From contig LSSN01000019.1 in assembly GCA_001970855.1 (NCBI GenBank), positions 1-64,000 on the forward strand: a stretch of 64,000 bases of DNA, read 5' to 3'. Below, in pieces: positions 11,501-24,628 of the stretch. Made by a program: the position numbers and the translations under genes. This DNA is from Smittium culicis. Taxonomy: Eukaryota; Kickxellomycota; Harpellomycetes; Harpellales; Legeriomycetaceae. Position 1 is the stretch's first letter, and each line of letters starts with the position of its first letter. A model generated the notes under the pieces. The model was given only the letters and a program-made list of their open reading frames with translations, ran no database searches and was not told the origin of the DNA.

Positions 11501-13018
11501 TTATTCTTCGTTGTCAGATAAGAGATAATCTATCGAAGATAGTAGCATATCGTTTTCTAAAGCAGGAATCAAATACTTTGGATTTGCCCAAACCTCAGAA
11601 TAGCTGGGTGGAATCCTACTAACACAAGTGGAAGTTTTTAAGTGTTCAGCAAAATCTATCGAAGACCCAAAGAATAAGTCACATTGATAGCACATGTTAT
11701 CCTTTGTTTTAATTCTAATGTAATTTATCAAAGCAACAATTTTGTAAAAGTCCATTTCGTAATTGCTTTGGAGAAGTTCCAAGTCAAAGTTATACTCGCT
11801 TTTCATGTATTTTAAGCAAGCGCCAAAAGAAGAAAATGAAAATTTATCAAACAAACTATAAAATTGAATATTCCCAGCCTCTTCATCTACCCAATCGTCC
11901 CACTGGTTATCGTTACCCTCATCCCCGCTTTCATACTTTTCTTGGTCCAATTTTTCCCAATCTTTACCAGGCTCACTATAGTTTACGATATAAAATTGAT
12001 CAAAGAAGTGATTTCTAGAGCTAATTTTGAAGTGCTTCTTCTTACGCATGTGCTTTCTCAAAACCATAGCAGAAGTAAATTCTTTCTCACAGTTTAAACA
12101 TTGGAGATTGTTCAGTTTATCCTCTAGGATGTTTAAAAAAGTCTCTGTCTTAACTAGATTGTCTGGTAAACCAATATTGAATCCATGCACTTTAAACATG
12201 TGCGAAAATAAAATTGATCTGTTCGCGCAAACTTGTTCACAAAAGAGGCATTTCCTGGGTTTTTTTGCTTCATTGTTTCTTTCTTTTATTTGGAGTTCAA
12301 GAATTTCGTTCAAGTTTTTCTTTTGAATCTCCTCTCGGACAGACTTATCAAACTCTGACTCTAAAGGATCAATGTAGAATATTTCTTTATCATGATCAAT
12401 GACGGCCTCGCTCGTTAAGTTGTTCTTTTGGCTATCAGAAGAACTTTTATCTTTCAAAATCTCAGATCTTAAGACTTTCCTTGCTACTTCTGAGATTTTT
12501 TGTGAATTAAATGTGTCAGCGTATCTATCCAAATATTCTTGCATAAATAAGATATTATATTTTAGATTTGCAAAAACAGCACTATGTTCGCTTTCAAGAT
12601 GCGATTCTAGCTCAAATAAGGTCGTAAAAAGATATCTTTTGTTAACTTCGGATTTCTCTTCTTGTAGTTCAGGGGATCCCTGAGATTTTTTATAGTGGAC
12701 AAAGGGACAAACAACAGAGATTGGAATAGAGTTGAATTTTGAATTATTTTCGGTTAATTCTGAATCAGATTCATCGTCATTATCATTGATTTTATTCGCG
12801 TTGTTGCTGTTTTTGAATGTTTTTTTAACTGAAGAGTGTCTGCGACTACGAGAATTCTCTACCTTTTTAAAAGAGCTATTGCTATTTTCATTAGATTCTT
12901 CAGAAACGTCAGAATTTTTATTTTCTGAAGACTTTCCAGAGTGTAAACTGATTAGTTTGCTGTTTTCTTGATCATCTATAGATAAATCTTGAATCTTATT
13001 TTTTAGAGTCGAATCCAT
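11501..13018 (-). CDS. ZNF277-like C2H2 zinc-finger protein
   Basis: A single-exon gene of 505 aa. The N-terminal 95 residues are acidic, Ser/Asn-rich and probably disordered. C2H2 fingers are visible at C257/C260/H273/H278, directly followed by the family signature GFNIGLPDNLV, and at C307/C310/H323/H329, followed by the block SRNHFFDQFYIVNYSEPGKDW. A third, less regular finger lies at C443/C446/H459. An upstream CPF...H segment (C104, H140-H145) may be a degenerate finger. The order and the spacer motifs match ZNF277. In animals that protein binds ribosomal protein uS5 and is linked to Polycomb silencing; its fungal role is not established. The acidic WDDWVDEE stretch near 373-380 is also typical of the family. 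Confidence 0.88.
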   Translation of the reverse strand: MDSTLKNKIQDLSIDDQENSKLISLHSGKSSENKNSDVSEESNENSNSSFKKVENSRSRRHSSVKKTFKNSNNANKINDNDDESDSELTENNSKFNSIPISVVCPFVHYKKSQGSPELQEEKSEVNKRYLFTTLFELESHLESEHSAVFANLKYNILFMQEYLDRYADTFNSQKISEVARKVLRSEILKDKSSSDSQKNNLTSEAVIDHDKEIFYIDPLESEFDKSVREEIQKKNLNEILELQIKERNNEAKKPRKCLFCEQVCANRSILFSHMFKVHGFNIGLPDNLVKTETFLNILEDKLNNLQCLNCEKEFTSAMVLRKHMRKKKHFKISSRNHFFDQFYIVNYSEPGKDWEKLDQEKYESGDEGNDNQWDDWVDEEAGNIQFYSLFDKFSFSSFGACLKYMKSEYNFDLELLQSNYEMDFYKIVALINYIRIKTKDNMCYQCDLFFGSSIDFAEHLKTSTCVSRIPPSYSEVWANPKYLIPALENDMLLSSIDYLLSDNEE

Positions 13019-14425
13019 CTTGAAGCAATTTTTTTTTTTTTGTTTCTAAAGAGAATATGTCCTACGTTTTATACCATTTAAAAAGCAAAACGTTATCTCT
13101 ACAAAGTGGATAGAAACTATATAGAACATTTATATTTTCTATAAGAATATATTTTTTTCCTAGGAATTTCAAAGAACATATTATTTAGAAAATAAAAAAA
13201 GTTTTATACGATTATTGGCCCGAAGTATTGTTCAAATAGCTGATTATTGGGCCAACTTTTGATCAATCTGCTAAAACTTTTTTAATCAAGCGGAAAAGCT
13301 TTTGGCTAATTATCATAATTTTACTACACTGAATATTTATTTTTTATAGGCAATTAAGACATCCATCAGATTATCTTACTTTTCATCACTACCAAATAAT
13401 ATTCGCACAACAGAGCAGCTTTTTTATTTTAAGGTATAAGCTTGGTAGTTGAAAAAAATTGCCACTTTTGAAGCTTGAAGGTATATATTAATTAGTATTG
13501 CTGCAGAGAATGGTAATTAAGCGGAATATATTGATATAAAACTGAAAAAATCAATCTACCGCGTTCCGAATATTTAATATATTTATCAGGAATTATAATC
13601 TAACTAATCTCTAATTATTTATTCAAAAAGGTTACTTGTAGTAATAAGATTTCAAATATACTTATATTAAGTTTTTTCAACTGCACTTTTATAAGAGTTT
13701 ACCTCTAATTTCCAAATGGTGTATCTTTGTTCCTATTGCATTCATATTATGATACTTTATAATTTATCTATGGCCATATTGAATTTGCAATTTTTTCTAA
13801 ACTAACTTTAAGTATACTTATGATTTGGCTTCAATATGACTAAAATTATTTTACATCGAGGTTTATCTTGAATGATCTTCAGTTGAATGAGTTTGAATTG
13901 GATAAACTTGAGCGAAAATAAAAACTATAAGAGATTTGATTACATGAATAATATTCAAAAAACTGTAATTATATTAAACTTACAAGTTTATATATGATTA
14001 TACATAATATTTTAAACGCTAATTTTAAATACAATGATACGATTCGTAATTAATCCTTACACTTTTCTTAATTATAGCGTATATATGTTGAAGATAAATG
14101 GAAAATATATATATTGTACCTAATATAATAATAAATATTTAAAGAGAAAAAAATATTGTAGCATTTTAGGATTACAACTTGTAAATTTTTTTTAATAATC
14201 AGAAACCAACGAGGTGACGATCAGTTTAGTTGATCTGTTAACAATAAAATATATTTAATCTTTAAAAGACGAACAATACGACTCTCCCTACTACTTTGAA
14301 GACTTTTTTCTAAACGACCCAATTAAAAACGCTATAAAATATATTTACAATAATTAAAAAAGCCCCGTTGCCGATTCTAGTTTTATAAGCAATCTAGAGA
14401 TTATAAAGCTCTAAAACTACTAACG
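13019..14425. other. Intergenic, no gene seen
   Basis: AT-rich upstream region of the ZNF277-like gene. A GCCAAT box on the gene strand lies at 13214-13219, with a related GGCCAA motif near 13250. No convincing coding sequence. Confidence 0.55.
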
Positions 14426-15240
14426 AGGATAGTAGTGTATCTCTCTACCCCAAAGCTGCGCACAGGCAGTATCGATAAATCCTAAGCCCACAGAAAGCGT
14501 GGGAATAGGAATAATAAAAAAATCTTTTGTTAAAAATATTAACTTTAATACAGTTTCACTAATGTAAATTTTTTTAGGCACAAAGCCGAAAGAAAAAAAT
14601 ATTTGTGTATTGGAGGAATGCTTTTCAATCCAGGTTATAAAGTTCAATATCAAAGTGCAGACGTAGATCTATTAATTGAAAGTGCAATAATACAACTATG
14701 AAAAATCCAATCTTGTTTTGAAATAGTTTTTAAACTAAAGATCGTATTTTTTAAATTCGCGAAATGTGATTAAAAGGAAAAAAGCAAAAAATATAAATCT
14801 AAAATGGAATCAGAACATCATTAAACTACAAAAAACATCATAATATAGTGACGAATGTAGATTCGTAGCTATTCCATCGTATATTTGATTGAGTGTGTGG
14901 CAAGTAGCCCAATATTAATATGAAAGCCTCAAAAAAATTAGTAAAACTATTGATATTACAGTCCTAAAACACGTTAAATTAAAACCATGTTCTTATAAGA
15001 TTATTAAAGTGATGCTAAAAACCAAGAAAATCAACGAAATACCAAACACCTTAGATGTTAACGATGCTAAAATAGTAATGCTATGGAAAGGCGGTAACAG
15101 AATTTGCACATATTGTAAAAAAAACCGATCTCTGGAAATACAATTGTCCAGAAATCAAACTAAAAAACGAAAATAAATTAAAAAGATCTACAATATCAAA
15201 CCCAAAAAACGTTATAAAAAATTTTTTTATTAAATAAAAA
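14426..15240 (+). pseudogene. Fossil LINE ORF1 fragment with mutated zinc knuckle
   Basis: Plus-strand translation gives coding-like blocks broken by stops. The first is SLYPKAAHRQYR near 14440. The second is GTKPKEKNICVLEECF near 14575-14625. The third is a run from the ATG at 15012 through IPNTLDVNDAKIVMLWKGG to CTYC at 15105-15116. An A8 tract at 15117-15124 shifts the frame; in the next frame the knuckle continues as DLWKYNCPEI. The pattern is C-X2-C-X4-H-X4-C with the histidine changed to leucine (CTC at 15130-15132). This resembles a LINE ORF1 and is an old, inactive copy in the opposite orientation to the element at 1-4.3 kb. Confidence 0.6.
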
Positions 15241-16379
15241 AAGTACGAGGGAAAAAAGAGGGAAACAGGGGAAATAACATAAAAAACACAAAATACTAGA
15301 AATTTTACAACTAGAGACTCCGAAAAACGCATTCTAAGCTGGTCAGGTACAGATTGGTTACACCAGAGTAAAGGAGAACGAACTCTCTAGCAATACTATA
15401 TATATATAATAAATAACACGAATAAAATCGGCTCACAATATAAAGAATAAGACAAAAATACTCTTCTTAAAATTAAAAATGCTTAAAGATTACATGTAAC
15501 CGATCATAGTATACTTATGAACCTAAAAATATATACACCAAGTGCAAAATAAAAATTGGTAATATCATAAAAACATTAATAAAAATAAATGTATTAACAT
15601 GAAGAACTGATAAAAATTAAACATTAAAAGTAAAAATTAAAAAAAAGATAAGATAAAAAAGTAATTGAGGGTGAGAAAAATGAAACTACCTTGGCACTAA
15701 CTGGATATATAAAAGGTAAACATAGTAAAGATAGATCATTATACAAATTATATATGAATGAAAATTTCGATTTATTATTAGAATCTAGTAATGGAAGAAA
15801 AAACACGTATTATATTAAATAATGACATTGATAATATGAATCCGGAAAAAAAATTTAATAAACCCGTAGTTAATACTGAGAGAATCGATAGGATCTCTAT
15901 ATATAGGCTAAGTCTGTAATGTTATAATACTAAACAAATATCAGGAAAGCCGATATACAATATGAATTAATTATAGTATGGAAAAAAAAGAAAAAATATA
16001 TAATCTCTATAAATAACTACTTTCAATTCCAAAGATATAGCTGGTAACAAAAAAAAATGAAGGCTCTTTGCTTATCTTAAAAAAACTCTGAAATCGGGCC
16101 TGCTCTTCTTAAAAGAGACCAACATCAAAAATAATAAAAAAAAATTTCTGGTCAACTAATTGAAAAAAATTTTTAATTTTGTCAAAATTCACAACCGCAA
16201 TAATAAATAACGATAAATATGATATAATAGATAGATGATTATATTTTAAAGTACCAGTAAATATAGATAAGCTAAAATTCACAAATATTTTTATTATCAA
16301 ATCGGTAAATTTGTATTTATAAAATAATTAAATAGAAAAAAGGATTAAATTAGAATTTTTAAATGAAAAATTATAAATT

Positions 16380-16605
16380 AAAGTATGGAAAACGAAGAAC
16401 TGATGTTTATTGGGGTTTTGAATATGTTTTAGAATGAGTATAAAGATAGATTACCTCCTAAAATAACCAAAACAAGATAATGGAAGAATATGGAAAAATT
16501 AATAAATAAATTTAAGCAGTGCAATTCTATAAGTAAACTAATTGAATATGAGAATGTATATACTTTTTCAGAATATTCAGGAAAATATAGATCATCATGT
16601 CGCTG
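16380..16605 (+). pseudogene. Decayed coding fragment of unknown origin
   Basis: One plus frame reads as normal protein (EELMFIGVLNMF, then NEYKDRLPPKITKTR, then WKNMEKLINKFKQCNSISK) with TAG and TAA inside it and a TGA at the end. The amino-acid mix is unlike the surrounding low-complexity translations. It lies downstream of the ORF1 fossil in the same orientation and could belong to the same element, but I recognise no domain. Confidence 0.35.
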
Positions 16606-19600
16606 ATTTTAACCTGGAGCATCAATATAAAGGTTTAACTATTTAATACGTATATGCATTTATATTTTTGTTTTATTTTGATCTTTTAAAGATAGCTTTA
16701 TTTTTTAGGTATTATTTTCTTATAAAACTTTAGGTAATGTAATAAAAATATTTTTGAAGGGGTTTTTATGCCTTTTTTTTCGTGTTAATATCTTTCTTAC
16801 TTTTAGTAAGAAAACGTTTAATAGAGTGAAATAATGATAAAGCTAAATTTTAATAGAGTAATATGGTAATAATAAAGTAAATAATATACGGCTATAAATA
16901 TGGCAAAGATTTAATCAAGTTGTCATTTTGGTGTTGAAAAAAAACACTTTGTATAATGAAAATCTTGTATTTTCTTTGTACAAAGAGAAAAAAAACATCA
17001 TCATACTATCTCTTTCAAATCATTGCTAAATTCATATCATTTGCTCTTAGGATTTTACTACGACAAATAACTGATCATCTGTTGATTCGGTATATGCTTT
17101 TAATATATATGCCATAAAATATTTAGGTGTAACACAATTTTTCAGGCACAAATAAATTTTAATTTCATTAAAAATTTCACAAAAAAAACTATACAATAAC
17201 TGGAAAGTCGATAAAAGCCTATAAGTAAGCCAAAAATCATATATAGAGTTAATTAAGCTTTAAAAATAAAGGTACATTAATTGAAGTATTGGTTTTGTTA
17301 GACTAAGTATTAATAATAATTTTATTTATTGATTCAGATAATAGAAGGGTATTAAAAAATTGAAAGGCTTAGAGATTCAAAGTTGATTCTCTAAGTCTTA
17401 TAAAATAGAATAAAAATTTTTTAATTGGAAAATTAAGATTACATTTATAATACTAATTGCCCGCTGAAATCTGAGCAGGTTGGGTATCAAAAATTAATTC
17501 AATAAATATCTTATTAACCAAGAGAGAAAAAATTCGCTTAAAAATATAATATGAAAAATTATATAATCCAATAAAATCTATCAAAATCGGATAAATAATA
17601 ATACTATAAATCCTATTCAGATAAAAAAAACATAGTAATATAATTCATTAAAATGAAGAAAAAACCGTTAAAATAAAAAAGGAAAAAATAAAAGGGTTAA
17701 TAATTCGATAACTAGCCAAGTGGCCAGAAAGATATGAAAGGGAAAAAAATAAATGACTAAAAATATATTATAGAATTAATAAATTCGTTGGTAGATCAAA
17801 TTACAGTTTAATTTTAGGCATGAATGAAGGATAAAAAAAATGCTAAGCTCGAACTGAAACTGAAACTAAGAATTAGATAGTGAAAAAAATAAAAAATAAA
17901 ATAAAATAAAAAGAATTTAATAGTGTTATTTATCTATTATTATAGGGACATTATATATTTAACGGGATAAATATAATAAAATAAATAATATTCTTAGAAT
18001 TTTCTGAAAGATGGAAAAAGTTTACCCTTTTATACTTTTGAAGAAAAATCTATATGATACTATTAAATAAAGATAATTATAAAAGCAATAATAATTTTCA
18101 AATAATAGCTTGAATAATATTATAAAATGTTGTAAATATTCCAAAAGTTCTTAGAAGCAACTGGAAAAAACCTATGGATAACATACTAAAAGGTTACATT
18201 GTATTCCATAATATTCTATGATGTTACATAAAGTTCTAGATTTTTTCTGTTCATAGCATTTTTTGATCTAAAAATCATTTTTATATAATTCTAAAAGTAT
18301 TTTGGTGCTTATGATAAACCTTTTATTATATTCTTTGATCTTAAAATGTACTATTGTTAAAGGATTAATAACCATAAATACTACAATTTATCATTATGTT
18401 GATAAATTTCAATACATATTTAAAACATATAAGTTCAAATATAAATTTATAGGTTTCTTTTTTGCGAGATAGTTTTACTGACTATTTCAATTGAAATATT
18501 GATCAATAATGACTATAATATTGTTCAAGACTATTTTTTTTTTTAAATTTAAAAAATTTATAAATGTTGAAATAAAACGACTTTGAATAAAAAATCATAA
18601 TTTAATAACATAAATGAAATTCAAAAAAATCACTAGACATCCAGAGGTAAAAAAATTAGATAGCGATAATTCGAAACCGAGAATAAAAGTATATTTATTA
18701 AAATCTTGAATATAAAAATTTATGGGTGCTATTAATAAAAATCCTTTATGAAAATTCATTTGAAAAAATAATAACAGATAAGATAAATTTAGAAAAATGG
18801 GTTGATGACAGATTGATTATATTATAAAAAAATATCCACAAATTGTTTCAATCAAACCTTTTGTAATATTGAGAAAATATAGATCCTGTGTGAAATATTT
18901 ATTTTCAAATACCAGACATATACGGAAAAAAATATTTGAAATATGGAAAATTATTGTTGAAAATTTAATGAAACAAAAATAATAGACATAAGTTTCCTAA
19001 AAACTCAAAATAAGTTTGGCATCTAATAATATTATTATATAAAATATTGATTTATGTGAACCAATGAAAATAAGTTTCAACTATTCACATACATTTTAAA
19101 GGACATTAATTCAGAAATTACTTGTTAAATAACATTTAATAGTCTCTTTTAGAAATTTAATAAATAAACCTCTTGAAATAATTCTAAAATTTATTTATTT
19201 GTACTTTTAAAGTGCTACTAATTTAAAATATTTCAATAAATACTTTTTTATTTATACATTTTTATTTTTTTTGCGTTGAAAAATACGTAATGCAAGAAAA
19301 ATAAAACTTTTAATAGGATTAATTTTTTAAATCTATCTGCATAAAAAACAATTCATATAATAACATGTACATTTTTCAGAATGATTGACGAAAATATTAA
19401 GTTAATTGTGATTTCAGTTTTATCAAAAGGTAAATCTAAAATCTCTACCGTGTATATTATTTTATATTTTCGACATTAAATTTTCGGAAATTGTGTTTAA
19501 ATTCAACATGCTTTTATAAAATCCTGAGATATAAATAAAAAATTTCAATTCTTAATATTAAATAATGGATAATTAGAATTAGAATTAAATTTTTCACTTT

Positions 19601-22103
19601 AAAAAATTAAAATAAGAATTTAAGTAACATATTAGATCACTTAAGATATCCTATAACTTTATTTTTCTTATTAGAAAATTTCGAAATAATTTTTCTAATG
19701 AATGGTATTAATTTTAATCATAATTGTATCCTGCCTTATTATTATTGAAAAATGTAATTCATTATGTGATATATTTTAATAATATTTATCGAACTAAAAT
19801 ATTTGTCAATTGTAACATCTCATTTATTGTTTAATAATTTACATTTATATTTATATTTATTGATTTGGTTTTAAATATAAATATTCAAAATTCAAAATAA
19901 ATAATAAAAATATTAACAAATTTAAAAGTAATTGGTTCGATAATATCGTTTATTTATTATATACACAATATTTATGACAATATAATTAGCTGAAATTATT
20001 ATTTAAATCTAATTAACTTCATATAAATTATTGAGATTATGAAAAAGTTGTCGCTATTAAAATATCTGGGAAATAAATTAACTTGAATTTTTCTTTCAAG
20101 TTATTTATGCCGAAATAATTTATTTAAGCTTTATAAAGTCTAAAAAAATCAGCTATTTATTTTACCTAATTGACAAGATTTAATTGAATATGATATCTAG
20201 TATTAATTTAATACTTAATTTACACAATATATAAAATTATACTATAATAGAATAAAATTTTACATAAAATATTTAACAGCTCCAGTTTTTAAACTCAAAT
20301 GTTCTTATGAATTAATGAACAAAATCCAAGTTTTATAAATAATTTTATTAAATTATATTATTAATTGATAATATAATAATTAAAATTTTAGTTAAATTGT
20401 CAAATTTATGTATAAAAAGCTAAAAATAAAATAAATTTCAAATATAAATCCAAGATTTATATTATATAACTCACTATAATACCGAAAATTTAAATAATTT
20501 CTAAATATATTATAAAAATATTTTAATTAGTTTATAAAAATACTTATTTAAGTCTAATCAAATAGTTTTAATCAAATTCTTCCCATTGTCATTTAACTCT
20601 GATAATAGCATTCATTCAATAATTATAGTTTTTGTATAAATTATATTACCACTTATAAATTTCAATTTATTTTTATTATTTTTGTAAAAATAATTTTAAG
20701 AATAAAACTCATTCTTAGATTTATACGATCTTTCAAAATTATCAAGAATTCAAATTATAAATTCAAAATTTTTTTGATAAAAATATTAAGTCTAGATTAT
20801 AATATTAATAATGACTATAACTCAGAAAGGTAAATAATTAATAGCGAATTTTAATGTTTAATTTAATATGAAAATAACAAATATACTATAACAAGTTAAT
20901 AGTAACCAGATTTAATTCGTTTAATTTTGACCAAAAAAAATTTTTTTTTTAATTTTTAAGTTCAATATATTATAAATAAAATATTTGCATACTCTATTAT
21001 CTTTTAAAATATGCAGACATATTTTTTTAATATAAAATTCATATCAAGTGCTGGATAGTGAGTTATAATAACTATTGAAGGTAATTAAGTGCCCTATTTG
21101 CTTTATTGATAAATTTTATAGGTTTCCAAAAAATATTATATCATTAGGAATAATATAATAATAAGATAATTTTATATAAACTATAGATACTTTTAATGCT
21201 AAATAATTGTTTAATATTCATTATTTCAATGTTTAAGCCATTCTATCTCATTCTTGCCTTCAAAAAAATTAAATTCGAGATGGAATGTAACCTCAAAATA
21301 GAAAAATTTTAAAAAGTTATATATTAATTTAAAGTTTACTTTAAATGGTTTTTTTATCTAGCCAAACAATAAATTAAAACCAAATTATAGTAGATATAAT
21401 GATTTCATTGACTATGTATTTTTCAAATTGGAAAAGATTTTCACATCTTTATTTTTTTGTCAATTTAATCAATTTAATCATTTTTATTTTATTCTCTAAA
21501 AAATAAACACAAAAATATAAAAATAAATCATTTCTTAGTTTTTATTTTTTATATTCCTAATTAAATATTTATTGTTTTATTTCTGGTATTAAACTTTATA
21601 GAGTAAATATTAAATTTTAATATAAATAGTCATTGAAAATGATTTCATTCTAAGCTATTGGTTTTATTTCGTCCTATTTTGAACAACTAATTTTATTAAA
21701 GCCAAAAAAAATTTTTATATCCTTGAAATTGAAATACTACATATTATATGTATTATAATATAAAGTTAATAACTATTCAATATAGTATTTTTTAAATATT
21801 TTATGCATACATTTTTTCAAATAAAATAAAGCTTAAATATAAAAATCATAGTTATGATCTCTAATATATGAGATATATTCATTAGCTCAAAGTTTATTCT
21901 TACAAAAAATTTCAAATGGTTTACAGTATTAAAGCATTTTATTTCCTGTTTTTATAAGGTAATTTTAATATGTATTATTATTTTTAAAATATGGTGATAT
22001 AAAAAAGAAAATAACGTGAGATAATTTAATAAAATATAAATAAAAAGACTTTTATACTTTGGATTAACTACAAGTAAGCCTATTAATTAAAAAATCTACT
22101 ATA

Positions 22104-22105
<2 letters not shown>

Positions 22106-22139
<34 letters not shown>
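22106..22139. repeat. (AT)n microsatellite, 34 bp
   Basis: An uninterrupted alternating A/T tract of 17 dinucleotides within the AT-rich desert. Confidence 0.95.
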
Positions 22140-22143
<4 letters not shown>

Positions 22144-24628
22144 CACATCATTCCTTTATATAATGTATGGTTTATTAATTGAATAGTGTTATCAATCATC
22201 GATAATAATTTTCTTATTACAAAAATAAATATTAATATTATTGACAACTCTAATGATTTATTTTGAAGGTATTACTAAATTGGAATTAGAAAAATTTTAC
22301 AATTATAGCGTTATCAATTTTTTTTTATTGCTGATAACTATTTAAACTTATTATAAAAAGTAGTATGCTTTTTCTTGATTAATGTCGTTTAAAATTAAGC
22401 TTAATGTTTTTGTATTATAGGTACACAAAAAAATAAACATAAAATTATACATATGCTAATTTTTTCTAATAATAGAATCTCATTGTACTATATATTTAAG
22501 AGGAATTTATTAAAAACAAAAGCTTTTAAATTTTTTTCAAGGTAAAAAAAAGCTTTTTGAAAGTCGCATTGTATTGTAGTAAAAAATTACTTTTATATAG
22601 GTATTAATATTCGCTATTTTAATCCAAAAGCATTAAATTTTTATTTTATAATGAATTTTCTATAATGCAATAATTATGATTAAATTGGTGGATTTAAAGT
22701 ATATTGCCTTTAAAAAATTGATTCATCTTTTTACTTATATTTTAAATTAATGGTATTTTTTGCGTGATTAAGTATTGAGTGTTTTTATTGAAAATTATTA
22801 CAACCAAAAATTATTTTTTCAATGACTAGAAATCTTAGCGAATTTTATTTAGATTCTTAATGCTTAATTTGTTATTTATCAGATTTATTTAAAGGTTTAT
22901 AATAATTATAATGAATTCATAATCCAAGTATTGGAAATAAATTTAGGTCATACTTTAAGAGCGCTATGGTATAAATTTAAAATGATTTAAAATTATATTC
23001 ACATAATTCAAATTAAATTAAATTGTATTAACTATAATTTTAAGTAAAAGAACTAGAACTGAGTCACTTTCAAGATTAGTCACAATTTAATTAACATTTT
23101 TTCTAATCAATAAATGTAAAAGATTTTGTGGGATAATAGTACACAAACCTTTCATACGCTTTATAATTTACCAATACTATAAGCTTCAGAGAAGAAGTGT
23201 TAATTGGCTAATTATTTTGTATCTGATAAAAATAAATATTTTAATAAACAAAATGCGGGGGGTTTGAAATTTTAATATACAAAAAAAAAGTGAAAGAGTC
23301 TTTAAAATGGGAGATTCTGAACGAGAATCAATTTTAGAGGCTTAAATTTATTCGGTAGATTTTTGAAAAATCTGTAATATAAATAAATTGCAAAGTCGGT
23401 TCAACTTTCCATTTAGTAGCTACAATTTGAAAATTTTATTTGGCAAAAAAAAAAGTGTTGTTTTTTTATGCAATTTTACAATGTAATGTTTCACTAAAAA
23501 ATGATTCCTTCATAAGGAGTATCACACACTAATAATATATTTTCTCAAAAAAAATTTCATTGTGAGGTTCTCGGTTGAAGGCGAATATTTTTATATTAAA
23601 ATAATTACTTAATTACCTATAATAATAAAGATTAACAATTAATGAAAGATGGTAATTTGATTGAGGGTTTTCTAATTTTTGGTTAGGTATAGTAATTTTA
23701 TTTTATGGAATCAATAGAAATGTTTCTGGTCTCGAAACGGAATTTATGATAATTAGATATTATTATGACATTAAAGATTTTTGGATAAGCTGAATTAAAG
23801 TCCATAAAAAAAATAAAATGTATTTTTTAGTTTTGGCAAATTGGAAAGGACGGATAAGTTATTGCATAGTCTAGTATGATTAGCTAAACATAAATAGTAA
23901 CTAGCGGTGAAATTAGTCGTTAGACTAGAGGTGGATGATTGTTCTTAGTTAGTATGTAGGAATTTCCACTATTTATTGAAGAAATCTGGCCAACCAAAAT
24001 AACACTATTAGGTTGGAATGATAGCCAATAGTTGGTCGCATTTAAATAAATTAATAATTGGAGTGGTCGTAGGAGCTGTAATGTGATGTAATTTATTTAT
24101 TATATTTATTTTATTTAATAGTGTAAGGCTATTTTGAATAGGGCTAAAGGATAAATGGGCAATGCTTATTGGAAAGAGTTTTCAATCTTGAATTTGGAAT
24201 TGGTCGAAAAGATGGCTAATTAAAGTACAAATATATTAAAGTGTAAATACATTTGGGTCATTCGACAGATTTGCAAATTAAATTTATAATAATAAGTTAT
24301 GCTGGGGCTAAAGTAAAAGATTGTTATTAGAGGGGCTAAAACTATAAAAAAGAATTATAAGGATTAGAGGAGTGATGGTCACATTATTGGAATATTTGAA
24401 TATATAATTTATGTATTATCTTTACTTTGCTTCAATAATATTTCAATATATTCTATGTAGTACTCAATAAATGCCATTTATTTAATTTGTCATTCGGTTT
24501 TTTACAGTCCGAGATATCTATTCTTATTTTTGTATTTTTCCCACTTCTGTATTTTCAATATATTATACCCACCACCTTCTTTGTTAACTATATAACTTTT
24601 CTACCTCGAATCCTCCGTTTATTTAAGT

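Larger units (their letters stand above)
15241..24628. other. Gene desert, extremely AT-rich
   Basis: About 9.4 kb without any gene I can support. From roughly 17 to 23 kb the sequence is almost only A and T, with dense stops in all six frames. A decayed coding fragment lies at about 16.38-16.60 kb and an (AT)n microsatellite at 22106-22139. From about 23.8 kb GC content rises somewhat and short blocks look less random, perhaps an old repeat plus the upstream region of the NIPA gene. The short open frames here are low-complexity and unconvincing. Confidence 0.6.

Noticed and set aside
15081..16300. Minus-strand open frames in the AT-rich desert (15081-15332, 15624-15806, 16109-16300)
   Set aside because: They are Phe/Leu/Tyr-rich, low-complexity and opposite the retroelement fragments; no domain is recognisable.
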